Of a stretch of DNA of 64,000 nt, positions 38,559 to 48,403 are shown piece by piece (positions within the stretch are counted from its first letter, which is position 1; each line of letters opens with the position of its first letter). Position numbers and translations under genes: made by a program. The stretch lies in the NCBI GenBank assembly GCA_016778985.1, contig JADHOM010000009.1:1-64000 (forward strand). The letters run 5' to 3'. The notes beneath the pieces were generated by a model. That model was not told the DNA's origin. It made no database searches and saw only the letters and a list, made by a program, of their open reading frames with translations. This DNA comes from Alphaproteobacteria bacterium (GTDB lineage Bacteria; Pseudomonadota; Alphaproteobacteria; Puniceispirillales; UBA1172).

Positions 38559-39878
38559 ATGGTATTTGCATTAGTTGATTGTAATAATTTCTATGTATCT
38601 TGTGAGCGGGTTTTTGAGCCATCCTTAGCGCAGCAGCCAGTTATTGTATTATCTAATAATGATGGCTGTATCATTGCCCGTTCTGATGAAGCAAAAGCAT
38701 TAGGCATTCCTATGGGTGCCGCGGTACATGAATACGCCGCCGCGCTTAAACGGCATAAGGTGCGGGTGTTTTCATCAAATTATCCGCTTTATGGTGATAT
38801 GTCTGGCCGAGTGATGGAATCGCTGGGGCAATTTACTCCTGACGTGGAGGTCTATTCGATTGATGAGGCTTTTCTGGGATTAAATGGTTTTGCCGAAACT
38901 GCCTTGCCTCAACATATGCGTGATATGCGGCAGGCGATTGGGCAATGGACAGGCATTCCAGTTTCCGTTGGCGTAGCGGCGACAAAGACGCTCGCAAAAC
39001 TAGCCAATCGGATTGCCAAAAAATATACCAGCGATGGCGTTTATATGATGACAGACCCGGTTTTAATGACCCGCATCTTAAGCGATATTGCGGTTGAGGA
39101 TATCTGGGGGATATCGCGGCGCTGGGGTGAACGTCTGCGCGCTATGGGGATTAAAACAGCGTTGCAGCTACAACGGGCTAACCCTCAGCAGATTCGCAAA
39201 GCACTATCTGTTGTTGGTGAACGTATTGTGCATGAGCTAAATGGTATCTCTTGCCTTGAGCTTGAGGCCGTTCAAGCCAAGCAGAACATCATGTCGTCGC
39301 GGAGCTTTGGCAGGCTGATTAGTGACCGCAATAGCATCGAGGAAGCCACCGCCAGCTATACCGCGCGCGCCGCCGAAAAACTGCGCAAACAGAACAGCCT
39401 TGCAACAGGGATTTATGTGTTTATCCGAACCAATCGGTTCCGCACCCAAGACCCACAATATAGCAACGCGGCATTGATCCAATTTGATGAACCTACCGCA
39501 GATACAAGCACGCTTATCGCCGCCGCCACGCGCGCTATCCAGCAACTTTATCGGCCTGGATTTCGCTATCATAAGGCAGGGGTTATGCTGACTGATCTGG
39601 TGGCTGATGGCAAAGAACAGAAAAGCCTGTGGCGGCTTGACGGCTTAACGGCTAATGGTGCCGCGACAGATGCCGCGAGCAAGCGCCGCATGGTGATGCT
39701 TGATCAGGTTAATGCCATGATGGGGCGTGGCACCTTGTTTCATGCGAGCGAAGGGCTTAAAAAGACGCGCCAGCAAAACCCCGCCATAACGGCGGATAAA
39801 CCGAGCTGGCATATGCGCCAGCAATTCCGCTCGCCCTCCTATACGACACGCTGGGCGGATCTGATTGTTGTGCGCTAG
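38559..39878 (+). CDS. umuC: UmuC, catalytic subunit of DNA polymerase V
   Basis: Y-family translesion polymerase. 439 aa, full length. FALVDCNNFYVSCERVFEP carries the first metal Asp; VYSIDEAFL the D-E pair (SIDEAF); VGVAATKTLAKLANRIAKK the finger/palm region; the little-finger domain and C terminus (HMRQQFRSPSYTTRW) are normal. It begins 44 bp after umuD, so the two form an SOS-type mutagenesis operon. The short gap contains imperfect TGTGGGATT-like repeats. Not a DinB: the length and YVSCERVF signature fit UmuC. Confidence 0.95.
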   Translation: MVFALVDCNNFYVSCERVFEPSLAQQPVIVLSNNDGCIIARSDEAKALGIPMGAAVHEYAAALKRHKVRVFSSNYPLYGDMSGRVMESLGQFTPDVEVYSIDEAFLGLNGFAETALPQHMRDMRQAIGQWTGIPVSVGVAATKTLAKLANRIAKKYTSDGVYMMTDPVLMTRILSDIAVEDIWGISRRWGERLRAMGIKTALQLQRANPQQIRKALSVVGERIVHELNGISCLELEAVQAKQNIMSSRSFGRLISDRNSIEEATASYTARAAEKLRKQNSLATGIYVFIRTNRFRTQDPQYSNAALIQFDEPTADTSTLIAAATRAIQQLYRPGFRYHKAGVMLTDLVADGKEQKSLWRLDGLTANGAATDAASKRRMVMLDQVNAMMGRGTLFHASEGLKKTRQQNPAITADKPSWHMRQQFRSPSYTTRWADLIVVR

Positions 39879-39975
39879 CAAAGCGTCATGCATGCCAAAA
39901 AGGGATGCTAAAGGGATGCCACATGAATGAGGTTAATGGCGCTAAGACGGTCACGCATTACGGTTAAGTACAACC

Positions 39976-41175
39976 CTACTCAATAAGCCCCAGCTCACGT
40001 TCTACCAGCGTCGCCCAATAGCTGGCGCCAAGCGGCAACAGCTCATCATTGAAATCATATTTAGCGTTATGCAACATGGCGCCATCGCCCGGATGGCCAG
40101 CCCCTAGCCAGATATATGCCCCTGGCCGCTGTTGCAGCATATAGGCAAAGTCCTCTGACCCCATAGATGGCGGCGCGTCCATATCAATTGATCCTGAACC
40201 AAGGACATCAGCTGCCGCTTGTGCCGCCCGATCTGCCGCTGCCGCATCATTAATCGTCGGCGGATAGCCCTCAATCCATTTGAATTGCGCCGAACAGCCA
40301 TGTGCCGTCGCCACATGTTCGATGATATGTGCCATGCGGTCTTTGATAATCGCCCCAACAGCAGGGCTGAAATATCGGGCTGTGCCCTCAATGAATGTAT
40401 CATCCGGGATCACATTATGGGTAAAGCCGCCATGACATTGGGTCACCGATACGACCGCCTGATCAAGTGGGTCAAGATTGCGTGAGACAACCGATTGTAG
40501 AGATTGTATCAGCGCCGCCGCCGCATAAATTGGGTCAGCGGTATTATTTGGCATAGCGGCATGACCGCCACGTCCGGTTATATGAATCTCAAACCCATCT
40601 GCCGCAGCCATAGAGGCACCACGTTGAATAACGGCTCTGCCAACATCAATCCCCGGCCAGTTATGCATCCCCCATACAGTGTCCATGGGAAACTGCTCAA
40701 ACAGACCCTCATCACACATGACTTTACCGCCGCCACCATGTTCTTCGGCAGGTTGAAAGATGACCACCACCGTGCCATCAAAATTGCGTGTTTCGGCTAG
40801 GTATTTGGCCGCCCCAAGCAGCATCGTCGCATGCCCATCATGGCCGCAAGCATGCATAATGCCATCAGTGCCAGATTTATGCTCAAACTGATTTTCCTCA
40901 GGGATTGGCAAAGCATCAATATCGGCGCGTAAGCCAATGACCCGTGCACCTTTAGATATGCCAATAGTATCATTAGCAGATTTGCCCTTAATGACACCAA
41001 TGACAGCTGTTTTTGCCATGCCTCGATGCACCTCAATGCCAAAACTCTCTAGCTTCTTAGCCAGAAAATCAGCAGTGTTATGTTCTTCAAAAGCTAATTC
41101 AGGATGCGCATGTAAATAATGTCGCCATTGGCGCATTTCATCTGCTTGCTGAGCTATTCTATTATGAACCGGCAT
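39976..41175 (-). CDS. M20-family amidohydrolase (hippurate hydrolase-like)
   Basis: A 399-aa di-metal hydrolase that removes acyl or amidated groups from amino acids. Metal ligands lie in HACGHDGHAT, the catalytic/metal Glu pair in QPAEEHGGGG, further ligands in MHNWPG and at GSEDFAY. The dimerisation lid domain lies between. ATG 41175 has GGGAGGA 7 bp upstream and is preferred to ATG 41190. Substrate cannot be read from sequence. It is divergent from the sarcosine oxidase operon, sharing a 230-bp gap with a palindrome, so a link to N-methyl or N-acyl amino acid use is possible. Confidence 0.88.
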   Translation of the reverse strand: MPVHNRIAQQADEMRQWRHYLHAHPELAFEEHNTADFLAKKLESFGIEVHRGMAKTAVIGVIKGKSANDTIGISKGARVIGLRADIDALPIPEENQFEHKSGTDGIMHACGHDGHATMLLGAAKYLAETRNFDGTVVVIFQPAEEHGGGGKVMCDEGLFEQFPMDTVWGMHNWPGIDVGRAVIQRGASMAAADGFEIHITGRGGHAAMPNNTADPIYAAAALIQSLQSVVSRNLDPLDQAVVSVTQCHGGFTHNVIPDDTFIEGTARYFSPAVGAIIKDRMAHIIEHVATAHGCSAQFKWIEGYPPTINDAAAADRAAQAAADVLGSGSIDMDAPPSMGSEDFAYMLQQRPGAYIWLGAGHPGDGAMLHNAKYDFNDELLPLGASYWATLVERELGLIE

Positions 41176-41211
41176 TGGACATCCTCCCATTTTTAAGAGA
41201 TTATCATAAAC

Positions 41212-41223
41212 TGACTTAAGTCA
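41212..41223. promoter_or_regulatory. perfect 12-bp palindrome between M20 hydrolase and soxB
   Basis: TGACTTAAGTCA is a perfect palindrome close to the hydrolase start in the divergent gap. The same gap carries GACATA motifs at 41268-41275, 41280-41287 and 41359-41366 (the first two 12 bp apart). This would suit a shared operator for the divergent genes. Regulator unknown. Confidence 0.35.
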
Positions 41224-41405
41224 TAATCAAAAATTCCCCTATGTCATCAAGTGTGGCATTAAGTCTGTGACATAAACTGCGACATAAAAAGGCTTGATAA
41301 ATGTGTCGGCGATGCAGTATCACCTGTCGTCAGCAAGATAGGTTTTTATAAATAATTTCGACATAGTATCATCAGTTTTGATTGCGATATAGAAAGGGGC
41401 AGAAA

Positions 41406-42701
41406 ATGGCTGAAAGTCCTGATCGGGGTGCCCGTAGACTTCCTGGCGGCAAACCAAAATATTCTGTGTTTTCATTAATGCGTAATGCGCGCCGGTATCA
41501 TCAAGACTGGCAACAGGCATGGCGTTCGCCCGAACCCAAAAAATCCTATGATGCAATTATTATTGGCGGCGGTGGTCATGGTCTGGCGACCGCATATTAT
41601 TTGGCAGCGGTGCATCGCATCACAAATATAGCAGTCATTGAAAAAGGCTGGCTCGGCGGCGGTAACACTGGCCGTAACACGACGATCATTCGATCAAATT
41701 ATATGTGGGATGAAAGCGCGGCGATTTATGACCATGCGCTCAAATTATGGGAAGGTCTGACGCAAGATTTGAACTTTAACCTGATGTTCAGCCAGCGCGG
41801 TGTTCTGACTATTGCCCATAGCTGGCATGAATTGCGGGAAATGTCGCGTCGCGTTCATGCGATTCGGCTAAATGGCATCGATAGTGATATTCTGACCCCC
41901 GATCAGATCAAAAAGCTGGTTCCAATTATCAATATAGACCAATCGATCCGCTATCCTGTGATGGGCGGTTTCTTGCAGCGGCGTGGCGGCACTGCGCGTC
42001 ATGATGCGGTGGCCTGGGGTTATGCGCGGGCGGCTGATGATCTTGGCGTTGATATCATCCAAAATTGTGAAGTGACTGGTCTGCGCCGAAAAGGCAATCG
42101 CATTGAAGGTGTGGAAACCACCAAAGGCTTTATTAAATCACCAAAAGTCGGCTGTGTCGTCGCTGGCCATTGCTCAGTGCTTGGTGACATGGCTGATATC
42201 CGCTTGCCCATCGCTAGCCGTCCCTTGCAAGCGCTGGTGTCTGAGCCAATTAAGCCAGAACTAGATACCGTTATTATGTCAAATGCTGTTCATATGTATA
42301 TAAGCCAGTCTGATAAAGGTGAAATGGTACTAGGAGCCGGGGTAGATAAGTATAACTCCTACGCCCAACGCGGCTCATTTCCGGTGCCTGAACATATGAT
42401 AGCGGCGGCCGTTGAGCTGTTCCCTATTCTGTCACGGCTCAGGATGTTGCGGCATTGGGGAGGCATTGTTGATACCTGTCCTGATGCGTCACCTATCCTA
42501 TCGAAAACCGACGTAAAGGGGCTCTATTTCAATTGTGGATGGGGCACTGGCGGCTTTAAGGCAACCCCCGGATCAGGGCATGTCTTTGCTGATCTTATTG
42601 CCAATGACCGCCCAAATTCTATTGCCGCGCCTTATGCGCTTGACCGTTTCCAGACAGGATTGCTTATTGATGAGCATGGTGCGGCTGGGGTGGCTCACTA
42701 A
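41406..42701 (+). CDS. soxB: sarcosine oxidase beta subunit
   Basis: Flavin subunit of the heterotetrameric sarcosine oxidase, which oxidises sarcosine to glycine. 431 aa from ATG 41406, which follows AAAGGGG (frame open from 41382). An FAD dinucleotide-binding motif [19 protein letters not shown] lies near residue 50. [19 protein letters not shown] is a strong SoxB signature. [26 protein letters not shown] is the segment bearing the covalent-FMN histidine in homologues. The C terminus has [16 protein letters not shown]. First gene of soxBDAG. Confidence 0.95.
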   Translation: MAESPDRGARRLPGGKPKYSVFSLMRNARRYHQDWQQAWRSPEPKKSYDAIIIGGGGHGLATAYYLAAVHRITNIAVIEKGWLGGGNTGRNTTIIRSNYMWDESAAIYDHALKLWEGLTQDLNFNLMFSQRGVLTIAHSWHELREMSRRVHAIRLNGIDSDILTPDQIKKLVPIINIDQSIRYPVMGGFLQRRGGTARHDAVAWGYARAADDLGVDIIQNCEVTGLRRKGNRIEGVETTKGFIKSPKVGCVVAGHCSVLGDMADIRLPIASRPLQALVSEPIKPELDTVIMSNAVHMYISQSDKGEMVLGAGVDKYNSYAQRGSFPVPEHMIAAAVELFPILSRLRMLRHWGGIVDTCPDASPILSKTDVKGLYFNCGWGTGGFKATPGSGHVFADLIANDRPNSIAAPYALDRFQTGLLIDEHGAAGVAH

Positions 42702-42744
42702 TTTCTATGAGACACTAATTCCTATGAGAAAGGGATAGATTGCT

Positions 42745-43119
42745 ATGTTGCTGATTGATTGCCCCCATTGTGGCGCTCGTGATGAAACTGAATTTGCTTG
42801 TGGTGGTGAAGCGCATATTGCGCGCCCATTGGCTGAAAATACTATTTCCGATGCTGAGTTTGCGGAATATCTATTCTGGCGTGATAACCCGAAAGGCGTG
42901 TTTTTAGAACGCTGGTGCCATACCGCCGGATGCCGGCGTTGGTTTAATGCTGCCCGTGATACCGTGACACATGAGTTTATTGAGATTTATGCCATGGGAA
43001 GCCTGCCAAAATCGAAAGCGGCAAAAGATGCCTATGCGTCGGCATGGCGACGTCAAACAGCATCAGAAAAAGCCGCTAAGCCAGCCCAAAAAACATCTGG
43101 TAAAGGGGCCAAATCATGA
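42745..43119 (+). CDS. soxD: sarcosine oxidase delta subunit
   Basis: Small Zn-binding structural subunit. 124 aa. C6 and C9 (LIDCPHCGARDETEF) and H59, C63 (RWCHTAGCRRWF) match the four Zn ligands known for the subunit. After residue 98 a Lys/Ala-rich tail extends past the usual end. AAGGGA precedes the ATG, and the stop overlaps the soxA start (ATGA at 43116). Confidence 0.95.
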   Translation: MLLIDCPHCGARDETEFACGGEAHIARPLAENTISDAEFAEYLFWRDNPKGVFLERWCHTAGCRRWFNAARDTVTHEFIEIYAMGSLPKSKAAKDAYASAWRRQTASEKAAKPAQKTSGKGAKS

Positions 43120-46100
43120 ATATTAAATCCCCAAAGCAAGGTCAAATGCGCCTCAGTGATGGTGGCCGCATTAATCGCAAAAACCCTGTTTCCTTTCGTT
43201 TTGATGGCAAAACCTTTGCCGGTTTTGAGGGTGATACCCTTGCCTCAGCGCTGTTAGCTAATGGTGTTCATCTGGTAGGCAGATCGTTTAAATATCACCG
43301 TCCCCGCGGGATTCTGACAGCCGGATATGATGAGCCTAATGCGCTCGTAGAAATTGGCCAAGGCAATCAGCAAGCCCCGAATATCCGGGCGACTGAGGCG
43401 ATGCTCTATGATGGGCTGACCGCTAAGAGCCAAAATCGCTGGCCGACGCTAGGCTTTGATATTGGTGCGGTGAACTCTTTGCTTGGGCGGTTTTTTCCTG
43501 CTGGTTTCTATTATAAAACCTTCATGTTTCCAGCGGTATTCTGGAAAAACATTTATGAGCCTATTATCCGAAAGGCGGCTGGCCTTGGGCGGGCGGCTAA
43601 AGATCATCATGATGCTGACCGTTATGAAAAAACCCATCGTCACACAGATGTGTTGATTGTTGGTGGCGGGGTCTCTGGACTGATGGCGGCGCTTAGTGCG
43701 GCTGGTTCTGGCGCGCGTGTCATGCTGGTTGATGACGCTAATGAGCTGGGCGGCTGGATGCTGTCCGAAAATAACACAACAATTGATGGCAAGCCTGCTC
43801 TTAACTGGATTAAGCAAACCGTTAAAGCGCTTGAAGCGATGAGCAATGTTACCATTTTGACGCGGACACAGTGCTTTGGTTATATGGATCACAATTTCCT
43901 GACCTTGGCTGAAAAAGTAACTGATCACCTGCCTCAACGACCTGATCACCTGCCTCGTCAACGAATGTGGAAGATCCGTGCCAAGCATGTCGTTCTGGCA
44001 CAAGGCAATCATGAGCGTCCATTGATTTTTGGCGGTAATGATAAACCTGGTGTCATGATGGCAGGCGCGGTCAGGAGCTATATCAATTGCTATGCAGTCC
44101 TTCCAGGTCGCCGGGCGGTGATTTATACCAATAATGATGATGCTTACAAAACGGCACTATTGCTGGATGATGTTGGCGTTAAAGTGGCGGCGATTGTTGA
44201 TCAGCGGCCGACCCCATCATCGGTTCTGGTTAGTCAAGCTATGGCTAGAGGCATGGTGGTGCATACTGGTCATGCAGTGCTTGATGCCAATGGTACGCGT
44301 CATGTCGGCACCTTAAAAATTGCCGCTATTAACCCCAAAACTGGCGATGTTACCGGTCAGCCTTTTTATATAGATGCTGATCTGGTTGCCATGTCGGGCG
44401 GATTTACGCCAGTCGTTAATCTCCATTCACAAGCTCGCGGTAAAATCACTTGGGACGACGAACAAGTCTGTTTCCGCCCATCTGATTATCATGAAGCCGC
44501 AATTTGTGTCGGCGCTTGTAACGGCGTATTTGACCTAAAAGGCGCGATGACAGATGCCGCAGTTGGCGGCGCTATGGCAGCGATGGCGGCAGGCTTTACC
44601 GCCGAGGCTGTTATGACACCGGCGGTAGATGAGCCGAGCATGGTGATGCGCCCGCATGTCTTATGGAAAATGCCAAGTGATGCAGTCAAAGGCCAAGAGC
44701 CAAAAGCCTTTGTCGATTTCCAAAATGATGTGACCGCAAGCGACATCAAACTGGCTGTCCGTGAAGGCTACCATTCGGTGGAACATGTCAAACGCTATAC
44801 CACAAATGGCATGGCCACCGATCAAGGCAAACTGTCCAATATTAACGCTTTGGGTATTCTCTCTGATCAATTGGGTAAACCTATTCCTGAGGTCGGCACA
44901 ACAACCTTCCGTTATCCTTACACGCCAACAACATTTGGTGCCATTGCTGGGCGTGATATCAAAGAGCTGTTTGATACCGAACGGCTAACCCGAATGGATG
45001 CTTGGCATCGCCAACATGGGGCAGAGTTTGAGCATGTTGGTCAGTGGATGCGCGCATGGTATTATCCAATAGACGGCGAAACAATGGAAGAAGCAGTTAA
45101 CCGTGAGGTCAAAAAAACACGTACTCATGCCGGTATTCTGGATGCCTCAACACTGGGTAAGATTGATTTTCGCGGCAAAGATGCAGGTGAGTTTCTTGAC
45201 CGTCTCTATACCAATATGTTTTCAACCTTAAAGATTGGCCGTTGCCGTTATGGCTTGATGCTCAAAGATGACGGCATGGTGATGGATGATGGCGTGACAA
45301 CACGGCTAGGTGAAAACCATTACCACATGACGACAACAACCGGTGGCGCCGCTAATGTTTTAAGCTGGATGGAAGAATGGCTCCAAACCGAATGGCCAGA
45401 ATTAGACGTTTATTTAACGAGTGTTACCGAAGAATGGTCTGTGACAACCGTGTCTGGCCCTAACGCTAGAAAGATACTGGAGGCGCTAGGATGTTCAGTC
45501 TCGCTCACAGATGATGCGTTTCCGTTCATGTCTTATCAAGATGCTAATCTGGCTGGCCTACCCGTCCGTATTTTCCGGATTTCCTTTACTGGTGAACTGA
45601 GCTTTGAGATCAATATCAAGGCAAGACATGGGCTGGCATTATGGCAGCATCTGATGAAAGCTGGTGAGCCGTTTGGACTAACGCCATATGGCACAGAGGC
45701 CATGCATGTCTTGCGGGCGGAGAAGGGCTTTATCATTGTTGGTCAAGAAACCGATGGTTCGGTTAACCCGCATGATTTAGGGATGAGCTGGATTGTCTCA
45801 AAAAAGAAATCAGACTTCATAGGTAAGCGAGCCCTAGAGCGCAAGAGCATGGCACTTAATAACCGCAAGCAACTGGTTGGGATAAAAACCGAAGACCCGA
45901 AAGCAATCATCCCTGAAGGCGCCCATGCTGTCCTTGATCCACATCAGTCTTATCCGATGGAAATGCTGGGGCAAGTGACGTCATCATATTACTCGCCGGT
46001 GCTTGGTCATTCGGTTGCTATGGCTTTGCTTAAAGGCGGCCATGCCATGAAAGGTCAAACCGTTTGGTTCCCTATGATTAATGGCAAAAAGCCGATCAAG

Positions 46101-46157
46101 GCTGTCATTACTGATACTGTATTTTATGACCCGAAAGGAGACAGGATCAATGGTTAG
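43116..46157 (+). CDS. soxA: sarcosine oxidase alpha subunit
   Basis: Largest subunit, 1013 aa. An N-terminal Fer2-like region (PVSFRFDGKTFAGFEGDTLASALLANG, RSFKYHRPRGI) precedes an NAD(P)/FAD domain with DVLIVGGGVSGLMAALSAA (about 175). The C-terminal 400 residues are a GcvT/aminomethyltransferase-like tetrahydrofolate domain (TRTHAGILDASTLGKIDFRGKDA, GLTPYGTEAMHVLRAEKGF), which accepts formaldehyde as methylene-THF. Overlaps soxD by 4 bp and soxG by 8 bp. Confidence 0.96.
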   Translation: MNIKSPKQGQMRLSDGGRINRKNPVSFRFDGKTFAGFEGDTLASALLANGVHLVGRSFKYHRPRGILTAGYDEPNALVEIGQGNQQAPNIRATEAMLYDGLTAKSQNRWPTLGFDIGAVNSLLGRFFPAGFYYKTFMFPAVFWKNIYEPIIRKAAGLGRAAKDHHDADRYEKTHRHTDVLIVGGGVSGLMAALSAAGSGARVMLVDDANELGGWMLSENNTTIDGKPALNWIKQTVKALEAMSNVTILTRTQCFGYMDHNFLTLAEKVTDHLPQRPDHLPRQRMWKIRAKHVVLAQGNHERPLIFGGNDKPGVMMAGAVRSYINCYAVLPGRRAVIYTNNDDAYKTALLLDDVGVKVAAIVDQRPTPSSVLVSQAMARGMVVHTGHAVLDANGTRHVGTLKIAAINPKTGDVTGQPFYIDADLVAMSGGFTPVVNLHSQARGKITWDDEQVCFRPSDYHEAAICVGACNGVFDLKGAMTDAAVGGAMAAMAAGFTAEAVMTPAVDEPSMVMRPHVLWKMPSDAVKGQEPKAFVDFQNDVTASDIKLAVREGYHSVEHVKRYTTNGMATDQGKLSNINALGILSDQLGKPIPEVGTTTFRYPYTPTTFGAIAGRDIKELFDTERLTRMDAWHRQHGAEFEHVGQWMRAWYYPIDGETMEEAVNREVKKTRTHAGILDASTLGKIDFRGKDAGEFLDRLYTNMFSTLKIGRCRYGLMLKDDGMVMDDGVTTRLGENHYHMTTTTGGAANVLSWMEEWLQTEWPELDVYLTSVTEEWSVTTVSGPNARKILEALGCSVSLTDDAFPFMSYQDANLAGLPVRIFRISFTGELSFEINIKARHGLALWQHLMKAGEPFGLTPYGTEAMHVLRAEKGFIIVGQETDGSVNPHDLGMSWIVSKKKSDFIGKRALERKSMALNNRKQLVGIKTEDPKAIIPEGAHAVLDPHQSYPMEMLGQVTSSYYSPVLGHSVAMALLKGGHAMKGQTVWFPMINGKKPIKAVITDTVFYDPKGDRING

Positions 46158-46758
46158 TTCTGCTGTATTGCCTGGTCGTTCCGCGCTCTCTCAAGTCGCG
46201 GCAATTCAACATCCTGTTCCCAAAGGCTCGGCTGGAAAGATCACGATTAAAGAAGCGCCGTTTCATGATCTGATTAATTTGCGTTGTCAGCCTGATAACA
46301 AAATGGCGAATGCCTTGATCAAGAAATTGACCAGCCATAGCTTGCCTTCAGCCAATCAAGCAGCACAAGCAGGTGATCGGGCGGTCATCTGGCTAGGCCC
46401 TGATGAATGGCTCATCATGGCCGAAGCAGGGGCGGCAAATACCATTATGGCTAATATAGAAACCGCCAATTTAGGCCATGTCGCCACCACCGAAGTCAGC
46501 AACGCCTATGGGATACTTACTGTTAATGGTAAGCCCAGCCGTCAGATGCTGGCAAAACATTGCGCTATTGATCTGGATGCTGGCGTCTTTACCAGTGGCA
46601 CGGCTGTTCAGACGATCATGGGTCATGCAGGTATTATTCTTATTGCGACAGACGAAAACAGCTTTACGGTCATTGGCCGCAGCAGCTTTATGCCATATCT
46701 GGTTGCCTTGCTTACTGATGCTAGCATTGAATATGGGGTGGAATACCGTCCTGCATAA
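46150..46758 (+). CDS. soxG: sarcosine oxidase gamma subunit
   Basis: About 202 aa, the fourth subunit of heterotetrameric sarcosine oxidase. ATG 46150 has AAAGGAG upstream; the frame is open back to 46081 inside soxA. SoxG-like stretches: LINLRCQPDNK, VIWLGPDEWLIMAEAG and VTEVSNAYGILTVNGKPSRQMLAKHCAIDLD-like sequence (here TTEVSNAYGI...). Its fold is related to the THF-domain family. Its end lies inside a terminator hairpin. Confidence 0.93.
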   Translation: MVSSAVLPGRSALSQVAAIQHPVPKGSAGKITIKEAPFHDLINLRCQPDNKMANALIKKLTSHSLPSANQAAQAGDRAVIWLGPDEWLIMAEAGAANTIMANIETANLGHVATTEVSNAYGILTVNGKPSRQMLAKHCAIDLDAGVFTSGTAVQTIMGHAGIILIATDENSFTVIGRSSFMPYLVALLTDASIEYGVEYRPA

Positions 46759-46769
46759 TAACAGGACGG
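46746..46769. terminator. perfect hairpin spanning the soxG stop
   Basis: CCGTCCTG (46746-46753), loop CATAATAA containing the soxG stop, CAGGACGG (46762-46769): an 8-bp perfect stem between convergent soxG and the mttB-like gene. The following CTTCTCTG is only mildly T-rich. As a symmetric structure it could stop transcription from both sides. Confidence 0.6.
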
Positions 46770-46820
46770 CTTCTCTGATAGAGTAAGTAGACTTAAGGCT
46801 GATACACAAGCTAGCGGCTA

Positions 46821-48368
46821 TTAATACTCGCTATCTGGTAGCTCTTCCATGCGCTTTGCCTTAAACTCTACCAAGGCCTCATCAAGAGCTGGATCAAGAT
46901 CAGGCGCTTCATAACTATTAAGCATGCTTCGAGCTCTATTTTCTGCTCTTTTGGCGCTTTCTATCGCCCCTTCTGAGCTCCACTGCTCAAAGGTTGTGTA
47001 ATCTGCTAGGTCTGACCGCCAAAAGGCTTCTTCAAAATTGGCTTGGGTATGGCTGGAGCCAAGGAAATGCTGGCCGGGGCCTGTTTCTTTAATGGCATCC
47101 ATAGCCTGCCCATTTTCGGTTAGATCAATTCCGCCAACCATTCTCTGCATCATCGATAGCTGATCAGCATCAAGCAGCAATTTGCGGAAATCTGACACCA
47201 GCCCGCCTTCCATCCATCCGGCTGAATGGAGAACAAAGTTCACGCCACTGGTCACCGATGGTAAGAGCGTATAGGTAGACTCGTACGCAGCTTGCGCATC
47301 AACGGTCTTAGCCGCGGTCAGCGACCCCCCTGAACGGAACGGAACCCCTAAACGGCGCGCTAATTTAGCACAGCCATTTAAGACCAAGGCAGGCTCTGGT
47401 GTGCCAAAGGTAGGCGCGCCTGTTTGCATCGACATAGAACTGGCAAAAGACCCAAAGATCACCGGCGTGCCTGGTCTAATCATCTGGGCAAAGGCAATAC
47501 CGCTCATCGCTTCGGCCAAGGTTTGAGCTAAAGTTCCTGCCACCGACACAGGTGACATAGCGCCAGCAAGGATAAATGGTGAGATGATTACCGCCTGCCC
47601 ATGCCGTGCATAGACCTTGAGCGCCCCAAGCATGGTGTCATCCCATGTCATTGGTGAATTAGCATTAATCAGGCTGACTAAAACATTTTTATCATCGAGG
47701 AAGCCGTCACCAAACAGAATTTTAGCCATATCAACCGTGTCTTGCGCCCGTGAAGCGGCAGTCACAGACCCCATGAAAGGCTTATCCGAATACTTCATAT
47801 GCGTATAAATCATTTCCAGATGCCGCTTTGGTACTGGCAGGTCAACAGGCTCACAAATCGTTCCCCCTGAATGATGAAGCCCCGGCAGCATATAGACTAA
47901 TTTCACCAGATTACGAAAATCTTCAATCGTTGCGTAACGCCGCTCATTATCTAGGTCACGGATAAAAGGCGGACCATAAACCGGTGCAAAGACGGTTTTA
48001 TTGCCGCCAATTTCAACAGAACGTGCAGGATTACGCGCATATTGAGTAAACTCTGATGGTGCTTTCTGGCAGTATTGACGGCATAACCCACGCGGAAAAT
48101 GCACCCGCTGGCCTTGTACATCTGCCCCATGATCCTTCAAGATTTCTAATGCTTCAGGATCATCTTTGAACTCAATGCCAACTTCCTCAAGGATGGTTTC
48201 AGCATTATTTTCAATGATCTCCGCCCCTTCATCACTTAGAATCTCATATAGAGGGACATGGCGAACTAGATATGGTGTCGATAACTTGCTTGAGGCACTG
48301 CTGCGGGCGCTGCGGCGAGCATCTCTACCACCACCACGGCGGCCGCGTTTTTCTGCTGTTTCTGACAT
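46821..48368 (-). CDS. MttB-family methyltransferase without pyrrolysine (COG5598)
   Basis: A 515-aa TIM-barrel methyltransferase of the trimethylamine methyltransferase family. A basic disordered start (RRGGGRDARRSARSS) precedes VRHVPLYEILSDEGAEIIENNAETILEEVGIEF, KAPSEFTQYARNPARSVEIGG, LPGLHHSGGTICEPVDLPV and GQHFLGSSHTQANFEEAFWRSDLADY, all family signatures. There is no in-frame amber codon, so it is the non-Pyl class; MtgB of that class demethylates glycine betaine in anaerobes. Substrate here unknown. ATG has AAGGAAT upstream; 35 bp after the DMGDH-like gene, so one operon. Confidence 0.9.
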   Translation of the reverse strand: MSETAEKRGRRGGGRDARRSARSSASSKLSTPYLVRHVPLYEILSDEGAEIIENNAETILEEVGIEFKDDPEALEILKDHGADVQGQRVHFPRGLCRQYCQKAPSEFTQYARNPARSVEIGGNKTVFAPVYGPPFIRDLDNERRYATIEDFRNLVKLVYMLPGLHHSGGTICEPVDLPVPKRHLEMIYTHMKYSDKPFMGSVTAASRAQDTVDMAKILFGDGFLDDKNVLVSLINANSPMTWDDTMLGALKVYARHGQAVIISPFILAGAMSPVSVAGTLAQTLAEAMSGIAFAQMIRPGTPVIFGSFASSMSMQTGAPTFGTPEPALVLNGCAKLARRLGVPFRSGGSLTAAKTVDAQAAYESTYTLLPSVTSGVNFVLHSAGWMEGGLVSDFRKLLLDADQLSMMQRMVGGIDLTENGQAMDAIKETGPGQHFLGSSHTQANFEEAFWRSDLADYTTFEQWSSEGAIESAKRAENRARSMLNSYEAPDLDPALDEALVEFKAKRMEELPDSEY

Positions 48369-48403
48369 GGCTATATTCCTTATAAAAATGAGCGTTAATT
48401 CAT

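Noticed and set aside
43449-44012. 187-aa minus-strand ORF
   Set aside because: Antisense inside soxA with no domain.
46821-48368. Pyrrolysine-coding mttB
   Set aside because: No in-frame amber codon interrupts the gene.
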